DNA of 64,000 nt, from the NCBI RefSeq assembly GCF_019656655.1, contig NZ_BPMV01000002.1, forward strand, positions 1,054,001 to 1,118,000, given 5' to 3'. Origin of the DNA: Tsukamurella sp. TY48. GTDB lineage: Bacteria; Actinomycetota; Actinomycetes; Mycobacteriales; Mycobacteriaceae. Both the position numbers and the translations under genes were made by a program. The notes beneath the pieces were generated by a model. It searched no databases and had not been told where the DNA came from. It was given only the letters and a program-made list of their open reading frames with translations. Positions 9,764-18,598 of the stretch are shown piece after piece; position 1 is the first letter of the stretch; the number at the start of each line of letters is the position of its first letter.

Positions 9764-11263
9764 CTAGGCGGGCGCCTTCTCCGCGAGCCGTGCAGCGCGA
9801 TCGAATTCGTCGTCGATGATCTCGTCGGTCCGGTACGTCGCGAGGCTCACGCCGACCGCCACCACGAGGTTGGCGATGAAACCGGGGACGATCTCGAACA
9901 GGTCGATGGGCTTGAACTCGCCCCAGAGAAAGACGACAACGGCACCGGTGACGAGACCTGCCAGCGCGCCCTGATGGGTGAGCCGGCGCCAGAACAGCGC
10001 GAGCAGGACCACCGGTCCGAAGGACGCCCCGAACCCGGACCACGCGAATCCGACCAGATCGAGGATGCTCTGTGCCGGATCGATCGCGAGGACCACCGCG
10101 ACCACTGCGACGAGGAGGACACCGAGCCGCCCGAGGCGCACGTAGGTCGAATCGGTGATGCCGACCGCGCGGCCCGTCTTCTCGGCGAAGATCTTGAACA
10201 GATCCTCGACGAGGGCCGACGAGCACACGACCAGCTGCGAGGACACGGTCGACATGATGGCCGCGAGGACCGCGGCCAGGACCAGCCCCGCGACGAACGG
10301 GTGGAACAGGATCTGCGACAGCAGTAGGAAGACCGTCTCCGGATCCTTCGGCGCGCGTTCGGGATTGATCGTGAAGTAGGCGAGACCGACCACTGCGGTG
10401 GCGATGGCTCCGCCCGCCGAGGCCACCATCCAACCGATACCGAACCGGCGTGCCGTCGTGGCCTCCTGCGGGGACCGCAGTGCCATGAAGCGGACGATGA
10501 TGTGCGGCTGACCGAAGTAGCCGAGCCCCCACGCAGCAGCCGAGATCACTCCCAGGACCGAACCGCCCGCCACCAGGCTGAAGAAGTTCGGGTTCACCGA
10601 CTCCACCGTGTCGACGGTGGTGCCCACGCCGCCCACCTGGATGAGCGCGGCGACCGGTACCGCGATGAGCGCCGCCAGCATGAGCAGCCCCTGCGCGACA
10701 TCGGTGAGCGTCGCCCCCAGGAAACCGCCGAACAAGGTGTAGACCATCGTGACCACCGCGACGATGAGCATGCCGTGCACGTACGACACGCCGAAGGTGC
10801 TGTCGAAGAACTTCCCGGCCGCGACCATGCCACTGGAGACGTAGAAGGTGAAGAAGACCAGGATGATCACGCCGCACACCAGGCGCAATGATCGCGACGA
10901 ATCCCGCAGACGGTGCTCCAGGAAACTCGGAATGGTGATCGAGTTACCCGCAACCTCCGTGTAGGAACGCAGCCGAGGAGCCACGAACTTCCAGTTCAGC
11001 CACGCCCCGATGGTGAGCCCGATCGCGATCCACGCCTCGATCAGCCCCTTGGCGTAGATCGCGCCGGGCAGACCCATGAGCAGCCAGCCGGACATGTCCG
11101 AGGCGCCCGCACTCAACGCGGCCACCCACGGTTTGAGTCCGCGCCCGGCGAGCATGTAGTCGTCGAGATTGTCCCGGGTACGGCTGTACGCAAACCATCC
11201 GATCCCCAGCATGGCGACGAAATACAGGGTCACTGCGATCGTCTGATACGTGGACTCCGACAC
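9764..11263 (-). CDS. putP: Sodium/proline symporter
   Basis: 499 residues of the sodium:solute symporter family with about 13 membrane helices. Recognisable are the Na+-site segment SAGASDMSGWLLMGLPGAIY in helix 2, LGYFGQPHIIVRFMA, and LVVCSSALVEDLF, all typical of PutP. It imports proline with Na+, for nutrition or osmoprotection. The longest frame starts at ATG 11392, but GTG 11263 has an AAGGGAG Shine-Dalgarno at correct spacing and family-like alignment, so it is preferred. No putA or proline dehydrogenase is adjacent, so another organic solute is possible. Confidence 0.9.
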   Translation of the reverse strand: MSESTYQTIAVTLYFVAMLGIGWFAYSRTRDNLDDYMLAGRGLKPWVAALSAGASDMSGWLLMGLPGAIYAKGLIEAWIAIGLTIGAWLNWKFVAPRLRSYTEVAGNSITIPSFLEHRLRDSSRSLRLVCGVIILVFFTFYVSSGMVAAGKFFDSTFGVSYVHGMLIVAVVTMVYTLFGGFLGATLTDVAQGLLMLAALIAVPVAALIQVGGVGTTVDTVESVNPNFFSLVAGGSVLGVISAAAWGLGYFGQPHIIVRFMALRSPQEATTARRFGIGWMVASAGGAIATAVVGLAYFTINPERAPKDPETVFLLLSQILFHPFVAGLVLAAVLAAIMSTVSSQLVVCSSALVEDLFKIFAEKTGRAVGITDSTYVRLGRLGVLLVAVVAVVLAIDPAQSILDLVGFAWSGFGASFGPVVLLALFWRRLTHQGALAGLVTGAVVVFLWGEFKPIDLFEIVPGFIANLVVAVGVSLATYRTDEIIDDEFDRAARLAEKAPA

Positions 11264-11451
11264 GGATGTCTCCCTTCGAGTCGACAGCGCCATGGTAGCC
11301 AGTACACGGATGATGCACAGATCAACACCAAGTACGCCAAGCTGATTCGGTTCGATGACAGCTTCCGGCAAATGGTATGGTGGCGAACACATTTGTGCGG
11401 CGATTTCGGCGCGCGGACACTCACGACCGACATCCCTGGGAGGGTTGGATC

Positions 11452-12369
11452 TTGGCCGAAGGCACGCGCACGAGCAAGTCGCTTCGACGATGGGCGCAGT
11501 GCCTCCTCGCCACTGCGGCGGTCGGCCTCATGGCCGCGCCGCACGCCACCGCCGCTCCCGTTGCGCCGCCCGCCCCACCGAGCCCCGCCGCTCCGGCGCC
11601 CGGCGCACCCACGCCCGGAGCCCCCGCGCCCGGCACGCCGAACCGTCCGGCACCGTCGACCCCGGCGCCCGCGCCGTCGACCCCGAACCGTCCGGCACCG
11701 GCACCGCCCACGCAGAACCCGTCGCCGACCTCGGTGGCCCCCGGAGACCGCATCGACATCCTCCAGCGCTCCCTCGGCGGTGGCCGCTTCGAATCACTGC
11801 AGTGCACCATGGGCTTCGCCGTGACGGCCCCCAACGGCGAGCGCCTGGGAGTGACCGCCGGCCACTGCGGCAGCGCGGAACAGCCCGTGGGCGTGAAGAA
11901 GTGGATCGTGGGCGAGGTCGTGCAATCGGTGACGCCGAAGGTCACCGAGGACCCGAAGCGACCGGGGCACTTCTCCCCCGTCGACCCGTTCCAACCCGAC
12001 TGGGCCACCTTCCGGCTCACCGATCCGTCGGTGAAGCTGCTGGCCTCGTCCCCGCAGGTCGCGCCACGGCTGACCGGTGTGGCCCGCCCGGGTGACCCGG
12101 TGTGCCAGCTGGGTTCGGTGAACGGACACCGCTGCGGCACCGTCACCAAGGTGATGAACGACTGGGTGGTCACCGACATCGTCACCACGCAGGGCGACAG
12201 CGGCGGGCCGCTGATCCGCACCACGGACAACGCGGCGCTGGGCATCATCACCGACGCGGTGACCCTGACCGACAGTGACAGCGGCGCGGTGAAGCAGCGC
12301 CTCACGCAGTACTACTCGATCAACGCCGTCCTCCGCGCCGCGGGGAACGCGCAACTCGCCACCCGATAG
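11452..12369 (+). CDS. Secreted trypsin-like serine protease (S1 family)
   Basis: 305 residues from TTG 11452. That start follows GGGAGGG by 7 bases and directly opens a signal peptide (KSLRRWAQ, hydrophobic core, then APHATA). A proline/alanine-rich linker of about 55 residues follows, likely spanning the cell wall. The protease domain carries His138 (TAGHCGS), Asp183 (QPDWATF) and Ser250 (QGDSGGP). Two cysteine pairs suggest extracellular disulfides. The fold resembles small actinobacterial S1 peptidases such as streptogrisin relatives, but there is no obvious propeptide domain. ATG 11377 is possible but would place 25 charged residues before the signal sequence. Substrate unknown; it stands alone and divergent from putP. 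Confidence 0.85.
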   Translation: MAEGTRTSKSLRRWAQCLLATAAVGLMAAPHATAAPVAPPAPPSPAAPAPGAPTPGAPAPGTPNRPAPSTPAPAPSTPNRPAPAPPTQNPSPTSVAPGDRIDILQRSLGGGRFESLQCTMGFAVTAPNGERLGVTAGHCGSAEQPVGVKKWIVGEVVQSVTPKVTEDPKRPGHFSPVDPFQPDWATFRLTDPSVKLLASSPQVAPRLTGVARPGDPVCQLGSVNGHRCGTVTKVMNDWVVTDIVTTQGDSGGPLIRTTDNAALGIITDAVTLTDSDSGAVKQRLTQYYSINAVLRAAGNAQLATR

Positions 12370-12394
12370 ACGCACCCGGACGGCCGGGGCTGGC

Positions 12395-12400
12395 TACGAT
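12395..12400 (+). promoter_or_regulatory. -10-like element of the nitroreductase gene
   Basis: TACGAT ends 6 bases before ATG 12407, with no Shine-Dalgarno. Confidence 0.5.
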
Positions 12401-12406
12401 TCCGGC

Positions 12407-12886
12407 ATGACCGCGCCCGCCTCGCTCAAGTCCCGGTTCCTGCAGCTCGGCCGCCATCGCGCGGTGGCCCGTGCCATTCGCGCCACCGTTCCGCTCGACA
12501 AGGCCATCACCCGCCTGAGCGGTGGGCGCGTACATCTCGTGCCTGAGGCCCTGCTCCCCCAGATCACGCTGACCACGGTGGGGCGTCGCAGTGGCGTGGC
12601 GCGCGCCGTCCCCCTGTTGTACGTCAACGACGGCGAGGACTTCGTGGTGATCGCCTCGAACTTCGGCCAGGAGAAGCACCCCGCCTGGTCGTACAACCTG
12701 GAGGCCAACCCCGACGCCGAAGTCCTGCTCGGCACTCGCCGCATCCCGGTGCGTGCGCGCAGGATGACCGAATCGGACCGTAAGCGCCTGTGGCCCAGCA
12801 TCACCGCGATGTGGCCCGCGTACGACGACTACATCGACTGGGCGGGCGATCGCACCATCAAGCTGTACCGCCTGACGCCCCGGTAG
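12407..12886 (+). CDS. Deazaflavin (F420)-dependent nitroreductase family protein (Ddn-like)
   Basis: 159 residues matching the F420-dependent nitroreductase/quinone-reductase family: LPQITLTTVGRRSG-x-RAVPLLYV, then FVVIASNFGQEKHPAWSYNLEANPDAEV. This is the conserved core that binds F420 and shapes the active site in Mycobacterium Ddn, which reduces menaquinone and activates bicyclic nitroimidazoles. The C-terminal YDDYIDWAGDRTIKLYRL block is also typical. The 3' end overlaps the convergent PH-domain gene by 29 bases. The physiological substrate here is unknown. Confidence 0.9.
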   Translation: MTAPASLKSRFLQLGRHRAVARAIRATVPLDKAITRLSGGRVHLVPEALLPQITLTTVGRRSGVARAVPLLYVNDGEDFVVIASNFGQEKHPAWSYNLEANPDAEVLLGTRRIPVRARRMTESDRKRLWPSITAMWPAYDDYIDWAGDRTIKLYRLTPR

Positions 12887-14366
12887 CCGATTCGGCCGGC
12901 ACCAGGAACGGCCCCACGACGTCGGTCTCCACCGCGCGAGCGGTCACCGCGGCGCGGGCCGGCGGGAGGTCGACGGCGCCGAAGGCACCCGCCGCGGTCG
13001 CGATCGTCAGCGTGAGTACCCGTGCCCGCCGCTGGAAGAAGGTCTCGGTGGTCACGAAACCGATGACGCCGTCGAATTCGAGCACGGTGCGGGTGCGGGC
13101 CACCGTGTCCGCACCGACAGTCGTGCCCAGGTTGCGGTAACGCGTGCTCGCCAGCGGGATCGCGGCGAGCAGGAGCACGACGGCCAGACCGGCGGGAAGA
13201 ATCCACCACCAGCCCGGCGCGGTGAAGGCCACTGCCACCAGCAGTACCGCGGGGATCGCGGACGCCAGAAGCGCCCGCGTGCGGCGCCGACGCAGCGCTG
13301 CGGTTCCGTGCGGGACGAGGGTGGCCTCCATCGCCCCCGGCCTACCGAGCACGTCGTCCGCGACGCGGATCGCTTCGCTGCGCGGCGCCGGCGGCAGCAG
13401 GCTGGGGTTGCGGTCGGTGCCGGTGGCGATCGCCCTCAGCTTGGCGCCTCCGGGGATACGCATCAGCACCGGCTCGTGGATCTGCACGCCGCGCACGCGC
13501 CTGCGCTCGATTGTCGCCGCCACCGTGGACACCAACCCGCGGCTGGTGTGCAACGCACCGTCGGACCGCCGGACGAGGCGGAAGCCCCAGAAGGCCAACG
13601 CGTACGCCAGCACCGAGATGAGCGTGGACAGTAGCAGGACCAGCACGATCGCACCGGGGATCACCACCGCGGCACCCAGATCGAGGATCTTCACCAACCA
13701 GGATTCGGCGATCTCCGACCCGCGTTCGCGCAGGCCCGCCTCGTCGACCACCCGGAACCCGATACCGGCACCCGCCGCGACAACGGCGAATCCGGTGAGC
13801 GAGAACGGCGCGAAGCGCAGCCACGCGGGCTGCAGGCGGGCCAGCTCTTCCTCGGTGACGGCGGGTGCAACCGGCGCGACGGGCTGCTCGCCGTCGTCAC
13901 TCGGAGCGGGGTCCGCAGCGACCGGGCTGCGGCGCAGCAGCTCGTGCCCGAGGCGCTCGGCGACGTCGGCGGGGATCGGGTCGAGGACCAGGGCGGACTC
14001 CTTGCCGCCGACCCCCGTGCCCACTTCCACCTTGCGGAGCTTGAGAATCCGCTCGATCGGCCCCGCCGTCACATCGACGCTGCGGATGCGGTCCCGTCGG
14101 GCCGTGGCGGAAACGCGGCGCAGCAGGCCGTGCCGCAGTTCCAGCTGATCGTCGGTGACCCGCCAGCGGGTGGTGAGCCAGGGCAGCAGGCCAACCAGCA
14201 CACTGATGCCGAGGCCGATCACGATGATCACCGTGGGCCCCGCCGTACGGCCCAGGACGAAGACACCGATGAGCGCGGGGATCAGCGACGGCAGAGCGCG
14301 GATCACCCGCGTGCCGATACCCCACGGGGAGAGCCGGTTCCAGCCCTGATCATCAGGTTGCGTCAT
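12858..14366 (-). CDS. PH-domain membrane protein, YdbT-like
   Basis: 502 residues with paired hydrophobic hairpins and three bacterial PH (DUF304) domains. Helices at about residues 23-65 precede the first PH block (WRVTDDQLELRHGLLRRVSATARRDRIRSVDV); helices at about 185-265 precede the second (LVRRSDGALHTSRGLVSTVAATIERRRVRGVQIHEP); helices near 365-395 precede a third. This matches Bacillus YdbT, which with YdbS contributes to bacteriocin and lantibiotic tolerance, though that role is not shown in actinobacteria. It is the second gene of a pair, overlapping the upstream YdbS-like gene by 14 bases. Confidence 0.85.
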   Translation of the reverse strand: MTQPDDQGWNRLSPWGIGTRVIRALPSLIPALIGVFVLGRTAGPTVIIVIGLGISVLVGLLPWLTTRWRVTDDQLELRHGLLRRVSATARRDRIRSVDVTAGPIERILKLRKVEVGTGVGGKESALVLDPIPADVAERLGHELLRRSPVAADPAPSDDGEQPVAPVAPAVTEEELARLQPAWLRFAPFSLTGFAVVAAGAGIGFRVVDEAGLRERGSEIAESWLVKILDLGAAVVIPGAIVLVLLLSTLISVLAYALAFWGFRLVRRSDGALHTSRGLVSTVAATIERRRVRGVQIHEPVLMRIPGGAKLRAIATGTDRNPSLLPPAPRSEAIRVADDVLGRPGAMEATLVPHGTAALRRRRTRALLASAIPAVLLVAVAFTAPGWWWILPAGLAVVLLLAAIPLASTRYRNLGTTVGADTVARTRTVLEFDGVIGFVTTETFFQRRARVLTLTIATAAGAFGAVDLPPARAAVTARAVETDVVGPFLVPAESATGASGGTA

Positions 14367-14877
14367 CGGTGTCCTCCGCGGCGCTCACGGTGAGGCTCGC
14401 CGCGATCGACTGCGCAACCTCGGTCGGCAGGCCCGAGATGCGCACCGTGCCCGCCGACGAGGCGGTGGTAACCGTGACCGTCGACAGACCGAAGGACCGT
14501 TCGAGCGGTCCCGCGACAGTGTCGATCACCTGCACGCGCGACACCGGGATCAGCACGCGGGTGCGCGTGAGCCAACCCGCCTGCGAGTACACCGCCACGG
14601 GATTGATCTCCCAGCGATGGAAGGCGTACCGGAACCGGGGCATCACCACGAGGTGGGCGGCGGCGGCCGCCGCCAGCAGGACGAAGACGACGGCGGTCAC
14701 GAACCACGGCATATCGGGCACGAGGGCAACGGCGATCGTGACCACGGGGATGATCACGATCCACCGCAGTGCGGCGCGAACAGCCCACCAGGTCTTGGCC
14801 TTCGGCGAGACCTGATGCGCCGGTGGCCGCAGCACCTCGTCGGCACCGTCGACGGCGGGAACTCCGGGGGCGGTCAT
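14353..14877 (-). CDS. PH-domain membrane protein, YdbS-like
   Basis: 174 residues: soluble N terminus, two adjacent membrane helices (about residues 37-78), then one DUF304 PH domain (FRYAFHRWEINPVAVYSQAGWLTRTRVLIPVSRVQVIDT). This is the small partner usually encoded just before the larger three-PH protein, as here, with a 14-base overlap. The ATG at 14877 excludes an upstream extension that runs into the start region of the divergent acyl-CoA dehydrogenase. Probably both form a membrane complex; function unproven. Confidence 0.85.
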   Translation of the reverse strand: MTAPGVPAVDGADEVLRPPAHQVSPKAKTWWAVRAALRWIVIIPVVTIAVALVPDMPWFVTAVVFVLLAAAAAAHLVVMPRFRYAFHRWEINPVAVYSQAGWLTRTRVLIPVSRVQVIDTVAGPLERSFGLSTVTVTTASSAGTVRISGLPTEVAQSIAASLTVSAAEDTDDAT

Positions 14878-14947
14878 GTTCCCACCTAAGCACGGCTTCC
14901 ACGCCGGGACCACCACCCGGCGGTTATCGTGACCGACAGGAGGGCAG

Positions 14948-16117
14948 ATGACGACACATCCCGACGAATTGGCGGGCCTCACCGGCCTGTTCACCGACGA
15001 GGAACACCAGATCGCGGCATCGGTGCGAGCGCTGTGCGCCTCCGAGGTCGAGCCCCACATCGGACGGTGGTTCGAGGACGGCGAGCTCGACGATCCCCGC
15101 GGCCTGATGCGCTCGCTCGGCTCGCTCGGCGTGCTGGGCATGCACCTGGACGGCTACGGCTGCGGCGGCATGTCGGCCACCGCGTACGGCGTGGCCTGCC
15201 TCGAACTGGAGGCGTGCGATTCGGGCTTGAGGTCGATGGTCTCCGTGCAGGGCTCGCTGGCGATGTTCGCGATCTGGCGCTGGGCGAGCGAGGAGGAGAA
15301 GCAGCGCTGGCTGCCCGGTATGGCCACCGGCGAAATGGTGGGCTGCTTCGGCCTCACCGAGCCGGACCACGGCTCCGACCCCGCCCACATGCGCACCCGG
15401 GCCCGGCGCGACGGCGGCGACTGGATCATCGACGGCCGGAAGATGTGGATCACCAACGGATCGCTGGCCGATGTCGCCGTGATCTGGGCGCAGACCGACG
15501 AGGGCATCCGCGGCTTCGCGGTGCCCACCTCGACACCCGGCTTCACGGCCAACACCATCAAGCACAAGATGTCGTTGCGGGCCTCGGTGACCTCCGAGCT
15601 CGTGCTCGACGGTGTGCGCGTGCCCGATTCCGCCACCTTCCCCGAGGTGCGCGGACTCCGCGGACCACTGTCCTGCCTGAGCGAGGCGCGGTACGGCATC
15701 GTCTGGGGAGCAATGGGTTCGGCGCGGACCGCGATCGAGTGCGCGCAGCGGTACGCGGTGGAGCGGGAGCAGTTCGGCCGGCCGATCGGTGGTTTCCAGC
15801 TGACGCAGCAGAAGTTGGCCGATATGTCGCTGGAGTACGTGAAGGGGGTGCTGCTGGCCGTGCATCTGGGCCGACTGAAGGACGCGACCGGCCTTCGCCC
15901 GGAACAGGTCTCACTCGGCAAGCTGAACAACGTGCGCGAGGCGATCGAGATCTGCCGCACCGCCCGCACGATCCTGGGTGCCAACGGCATCTCGCTCGAG
16001 TACCCCGTGATGCGGCACGCCAACAACTTGGAGAGCGTGCTCACCTACGAGGGTACCGTGGAGATGCACACGCTGATCCTGGGCCAGAAGCTGACGGGCC
16101 AGGACGCCTTCCGCTGA
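14948..16117 (+). CDS. Acyl-CoA dehydrogenase, glutaryl-CoA dehydrogenase-like
   Basis: 389 residues with the acyl-CoA dehydrogenase fold: FAD-binding FGLTEPDHGSDPAHM (about residues 136-150), W-I-T-N-G, REQFGRPIGGFQ, and the catalytic glutamate in TYEGTVEMH (Glu368). The C-terminal pattern SLGKLNNVREAIEICR...ILGANGIS and NLESVLTYEGT resembles glutaryl-CoA dehydrogenases, which oxidise and decarboxylate glutaryl-CoA from lysine and tryptophan breakdown. AGGAGGG precedes ATG 14948. It is monocistronic, divergent from the PH-domain pair. A non-decarboxylating short-chain dehydrogenase is the alternative. Confidence 0.87.
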   Translation: MTTHPDELAGLTGLFTDEEHQIAASVRALCASEVEPHIGRWFEDGELDDPRGLMRSLGSLGVLGMHLDGYGCGGMSATAYGVACLELEACDSGLRSMVSVQGSLAMFAIWRWASEEEKQRWLPGMATGEMVGCFGLTEPDHGSDPAHMRTRARRDGGDWIIDGRKMWITNGSLADVAVIWAQTDEGIRGFAVPTSTPGFTANTIKHKMSLRASVTSELVLDGVRVPDSATFPEVRGLRGPLSCLSEARYGIVWGAMGSARTAIECAQRYAVEREQFGRPIGGFQLTQQKLADMSLEYVKGVLLAVHLGRLKDATGLRPEQVSLGKLNNVREAIEICRTARTILGANGISLEYPVMRHANNLESVLTYEGTVEMHTLILGQKLTGQDAFR

Positions 16118-16220
16118 TTCCCCACGGTCCCGGATACACCCCCTGAGCAGCCGATTTCATTTTTCCGGCGTCGTCTTGCTAGAGTTCTTCAGCACGCAGC
16201 GAGCAGGAGCGAGCAAGCGA

Positions 16221-16293
<73 letters not shown>

Positions 16294-16301
16294 CAATCAC
16301 T

Positions 16302-16331
16302 GAGAAGGCCGGGCAGATGCCCGGCCTTCTC
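16302..16331 (+). terminator. Terminator after tRNA-Lys
   Basis: Perfect 13-base stem GAGAAGGCCGGGC / GCCCGGCCTTCTC with an AGAT loop. The T run is weak. Confidence 0.7.
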
Positions 16332-16427
16332 GCGTTACCGGGGTCACTGACAGGTTCACGACGCTCACGCTCCTGTGTGATCGTCGGTCCGCCCGCAAAG
16401 ATGACCGCCATGCCTGATAACCGACGA

Positions 16428-16868
16428 TTACCAGTTCTTCGGGTCTCCGAACGCACCACCTGCAGCCTCCGAAGCCGCAGCGAAGGCGATCCAGCCGACG
16501 AGCGCGACAATCACCATGCCGACCACCAACGTGAAGCGCCACACCGCACGCCAACCAGTCGGCTCCGAGTATGAGGCACCTGGCAGGCGTTGACTCAGGA
16601 CGACGAGCCCGATACCGACGGCGCCTCCGACGACGATCGCGACCCCGGCGAGAGGCACGGTTATCCGGCCGATGACCACTCCGAGTCCCAGCGCGCAGCA
16701 ACCGAGTCCGACGAAGCCTCGCCGGCCCACTCGCTGAATCGCCTGCAGAGGAGAATAGAGCTTGCTATCAGCACGGGCGACCCCGAGCCACGCGAACAGC
16801 GGCATCAGATAGGCGGCGGCCAGCGCGTCGACGACGAACGCCGCAATGCCGTACTGATCGCTCCCCAC
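16428..16868 (-). CDS. Four-helix membrane protein, unknown function
   Basis: 146 residues with about four hydrophobic segments (near residues 9-27, 51-68, 72-90 and 108-130) and few soluble residues. No motif recognised. The start GTG 16868 is the only reasonable one; no Shine-Dalgarno stands out. A 9-base inverted repeat (16380-16388 / 16420-16428) lies at and beyond the stop and may help end transcription. Composition is somewhat lower in GC than surrounding genes, as is the 150-base spacer upstream, hinting at accessory content. Confidence 0.65.
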   Translation of the reverse strand: MGSDQYGIAAFVVDALAAAYLMPLFAWLGVARADSKLYSPLQAIQRVGRRGFVGLGCCALGLGVVIGRITVPLAGVAIVVGGAVGIGLVVLSQRLPGASYSEPTGWRAVWRFTLVVGMVIVALVGWIAFAAASEAAGGAFGDPKNW

Positions 16869-17026
16869 CCAACCACTATGTCAGATCATGGACTATCGAT
16901 TCATCGCCATATTGCCGGGGCGGCACTTGACCCTTCTATTATTAGCTTGGCAAAGGTAAGCTCCTCGGTGAGCCTGGGGAGGCCACCTCACTTCACCCGT
17001 GCACCGCAGCGTTCTCCCCAGGCTTC

Positions 17027-17269
17027 CTACTTGCCCTTTTCGGCCCCGTCGGGATCCTCGGGCTCGTCGTCGTCCGACTTGCCGGCGCCGAATCCGAAGG
17101 CCGCCGCGATCGCGACGCCGATGCCCATCCCCATTCCGATGCCCAGGCCGGTGTTGTCCAGCACGACTCCGAGCGCCGCACCGACGCCCGCGCCGAGCGC
17201 GATACAGATCGCCAGCATGTTGTAGCCGCGGTCGTCCCAGGGCCCTTTCGGAGCCTTGTCATCGCTCAT
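17027..17269 (-). CDS. Small glycine-zipper membrane protein
   Basis: 80 residues: charged N terminus, helix MLAICIALGAGVGAALGVVL, a second glycine-zipper helix (GLGIGMGMGIGVAIAAAFGFG), and an acidic tail DDDEPEDPDGAEKGK. Glycine-xxx-glycine spacing suggests tight helix packing or oligomer formation. ATG 17269 is supported by TACCGT 6 bases upstream (leaderless). The longer frame to 17362 lacks any support. A 10-base inverted repeat (16971-16980 / 17015-17024) follows the stop. Function unknown. Confidence 0.7.
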   Translation of the reverse strand: MSDDKAPKGPWDDRGYNMLAICIALGAGVGAALGVVLDNTGLGIGMGMGIGVAIAAAFGFGAGKSDDDEPEDPDGAEKGK

Positions 17270-17275
17270 ACCCGC

Positions 17276-17281
17276 ACGGTA
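17276..17281 (-). promoter_or_regulatory. -10-like element of the glycine-zipper gene
   Basis: TACCGT on the minus strand, 6 bases before ATG 17269. Confidence 0.45.
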
Positions 17282-17377
17282 CCGCCTCCGACAACGCCCC
17301 GGGCCGCCGCTAGAATCGGGAGCAATCGGTCTCACTGCCGTCCGCCGATCGCTTCTGCTCAACCCCGGGGGTTCTTC

Positions 17378-18598
17378 ATGCGTTTCCGCCGTCCCGCGTC
17401 TCGCCGCGCTCTGACCGCCACTCTGGCGGGGCTTGCGACGGTCTCGCTGCTCGCGGGGTGCACCAGCACCGCGAACGACGCACTGCCCCTCCCGCCCGCG
17501 GACCAGAAGATCACCGACTCCACCCCTTTCTTCGACCTGCTCCGGCCGCAGATCACCGCCAGCGTGAAGAACGGCGCGGTGGGCGTGGCCCCGGGCGCGC
17601 CGGTGAAGGTCTCGGTGGCCGGCGGCACGCTGACGAAGGTGGTGGTGACCAATCCCGACGGCAAGCAGGTGCAGGGCGCACTGAGCCCCGACGGTCGCAG
17701 CTGGCAGAACTCGGAGCCCCTCGGCTACAACAAGCAGTACAAGCTACGGGCCGAGGCCAACGGCGTGGGCGGCGTGAACGTGGCCAACTCCACCTTCACC
17801 ACCGAATCACCCAACAGCCTCACCCAGGCCTACCTGTCCACCGCGGACAACTCGGTGGTCGGCATCGGCCAGACCGTGGGCGTGAAGTTCGACGAGAAGA
17901 TCGGCGACCGCCTGGCGGCGCAGCGCGCCATCAAGATCGTGACCGACCCACCGGTCGAGGGCGCCTTCTACTGGATCAGCCAGTCCGAGGTGCGGTGGCG
18001 CCCCGAGAGCTTCTTCAAGCCCGGCACCAAGGTGAACATCGACGTGAAGATCTACGGCGTCGACCTCGGTAACGGGCTGTTCGGCCAGAAGGACGTGTCC
18101 TCCAAGTTCACCGTGGGCGACGAGGTGATCACCACCGTCTCCGACAAGGACAAGATCGTCCGCGTCACCCGCAACGGCAAGCTCGAGAAGACCATGCCCA
18201 CCTCGATGGGCGGCACGGGCAACGAGACCCCCAACGGCACCTACATGATCGGCGACCACCGCGAGAACATGATCATGGACTCGTCCACCTACGGCGTTCC
18301 GGTCAACTCCCCCAACGGATACCGCACGCAGGTGGACTACGCGATCCAGATGTCCTACAGCGGCATCTACCTGCACAGCGCGCCGTGGTCGGTGAGCCAG
18401 CAGGGCGTGACCAACGTGAGCCACGGGTGCCTCAACGTGAGCACCGAGAACGCGCTGTGGTTCATGCAGAACACCAAGCGCGGCGACATCGTGAAGGTGA
18501 CCGATACCGCCGGCCCCGTGCTCGAAGGCGCCGACGGGCTAGGCGACTGGAACGTTCCGTGGTCCGTCTGGAAGGCCGGCAACGCCAAGGTCGGCTGA
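17378..18598 (+). CDS. L,D-transpeptidase lipoprotein
   Basis: 406 residues. Signal sequence with lipobox LLAGC, lipidated Cys28, so it is exported and membrane anchored. Two Ig-like domains span about residues 45-240, as in mycobacterial Ldt enzymes. The YkuD catalytic domain follows (about 249-375) with His349 and nucleophile Cys351 in SHGCLNVS. It makes 3-3 cross-links between meso-diaminopimelate residues of peptidoglycan and resists most penicillins but not carbapenems. The tail LGDWNVPWSVWKAG matches the C-terminal subdomain of LdtMt2-type enzymes. The last 60 bases overlap the convergent ndh gene. Confidence 0.95.
   Translation: MRFRRPASRRALTATLAGLATVSLLAGCTSTANDALPLPPADQKITDSTPFFDLLRPQITASVKNGAVGVAPGAPVKVSVAGGTLTKVVVTNPDGKQVQGALSPDGRSWQNSEPLGYNKQYKLRAEANGVGGVNVANSTFTTESPNSLTQAYLSTADNSVVGIGQTVGVKFDEKIGDRLAAQRAIKIVTDPPVEGAFYWISQSEVRWRPESFFKPGTKVNIDVKIYGVDLGNGLFGQKDVSSKFTVGDEVITTVSDKDKIVRVTRNGKLEKTMPTSMGGTGNETPNGTYMIGDHRENMIMDSSTYGVPVNSPNGYRTQVDYAIQMSYSGIYLHSAPWSVSQQGVTNVSHGCLNVSTENALWFMQNTKRGDIVKVTDTAGPVLEGADGLGDWNVPWSVWKAGNAKVG

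Noticed and set aside
11377-11451. ATG 11377 as protease start
   Set aside because: It would put 25 charged residues ahead of the signal peptide; TTG 11452 follows GGGAGGG. It remains a minor possibility.
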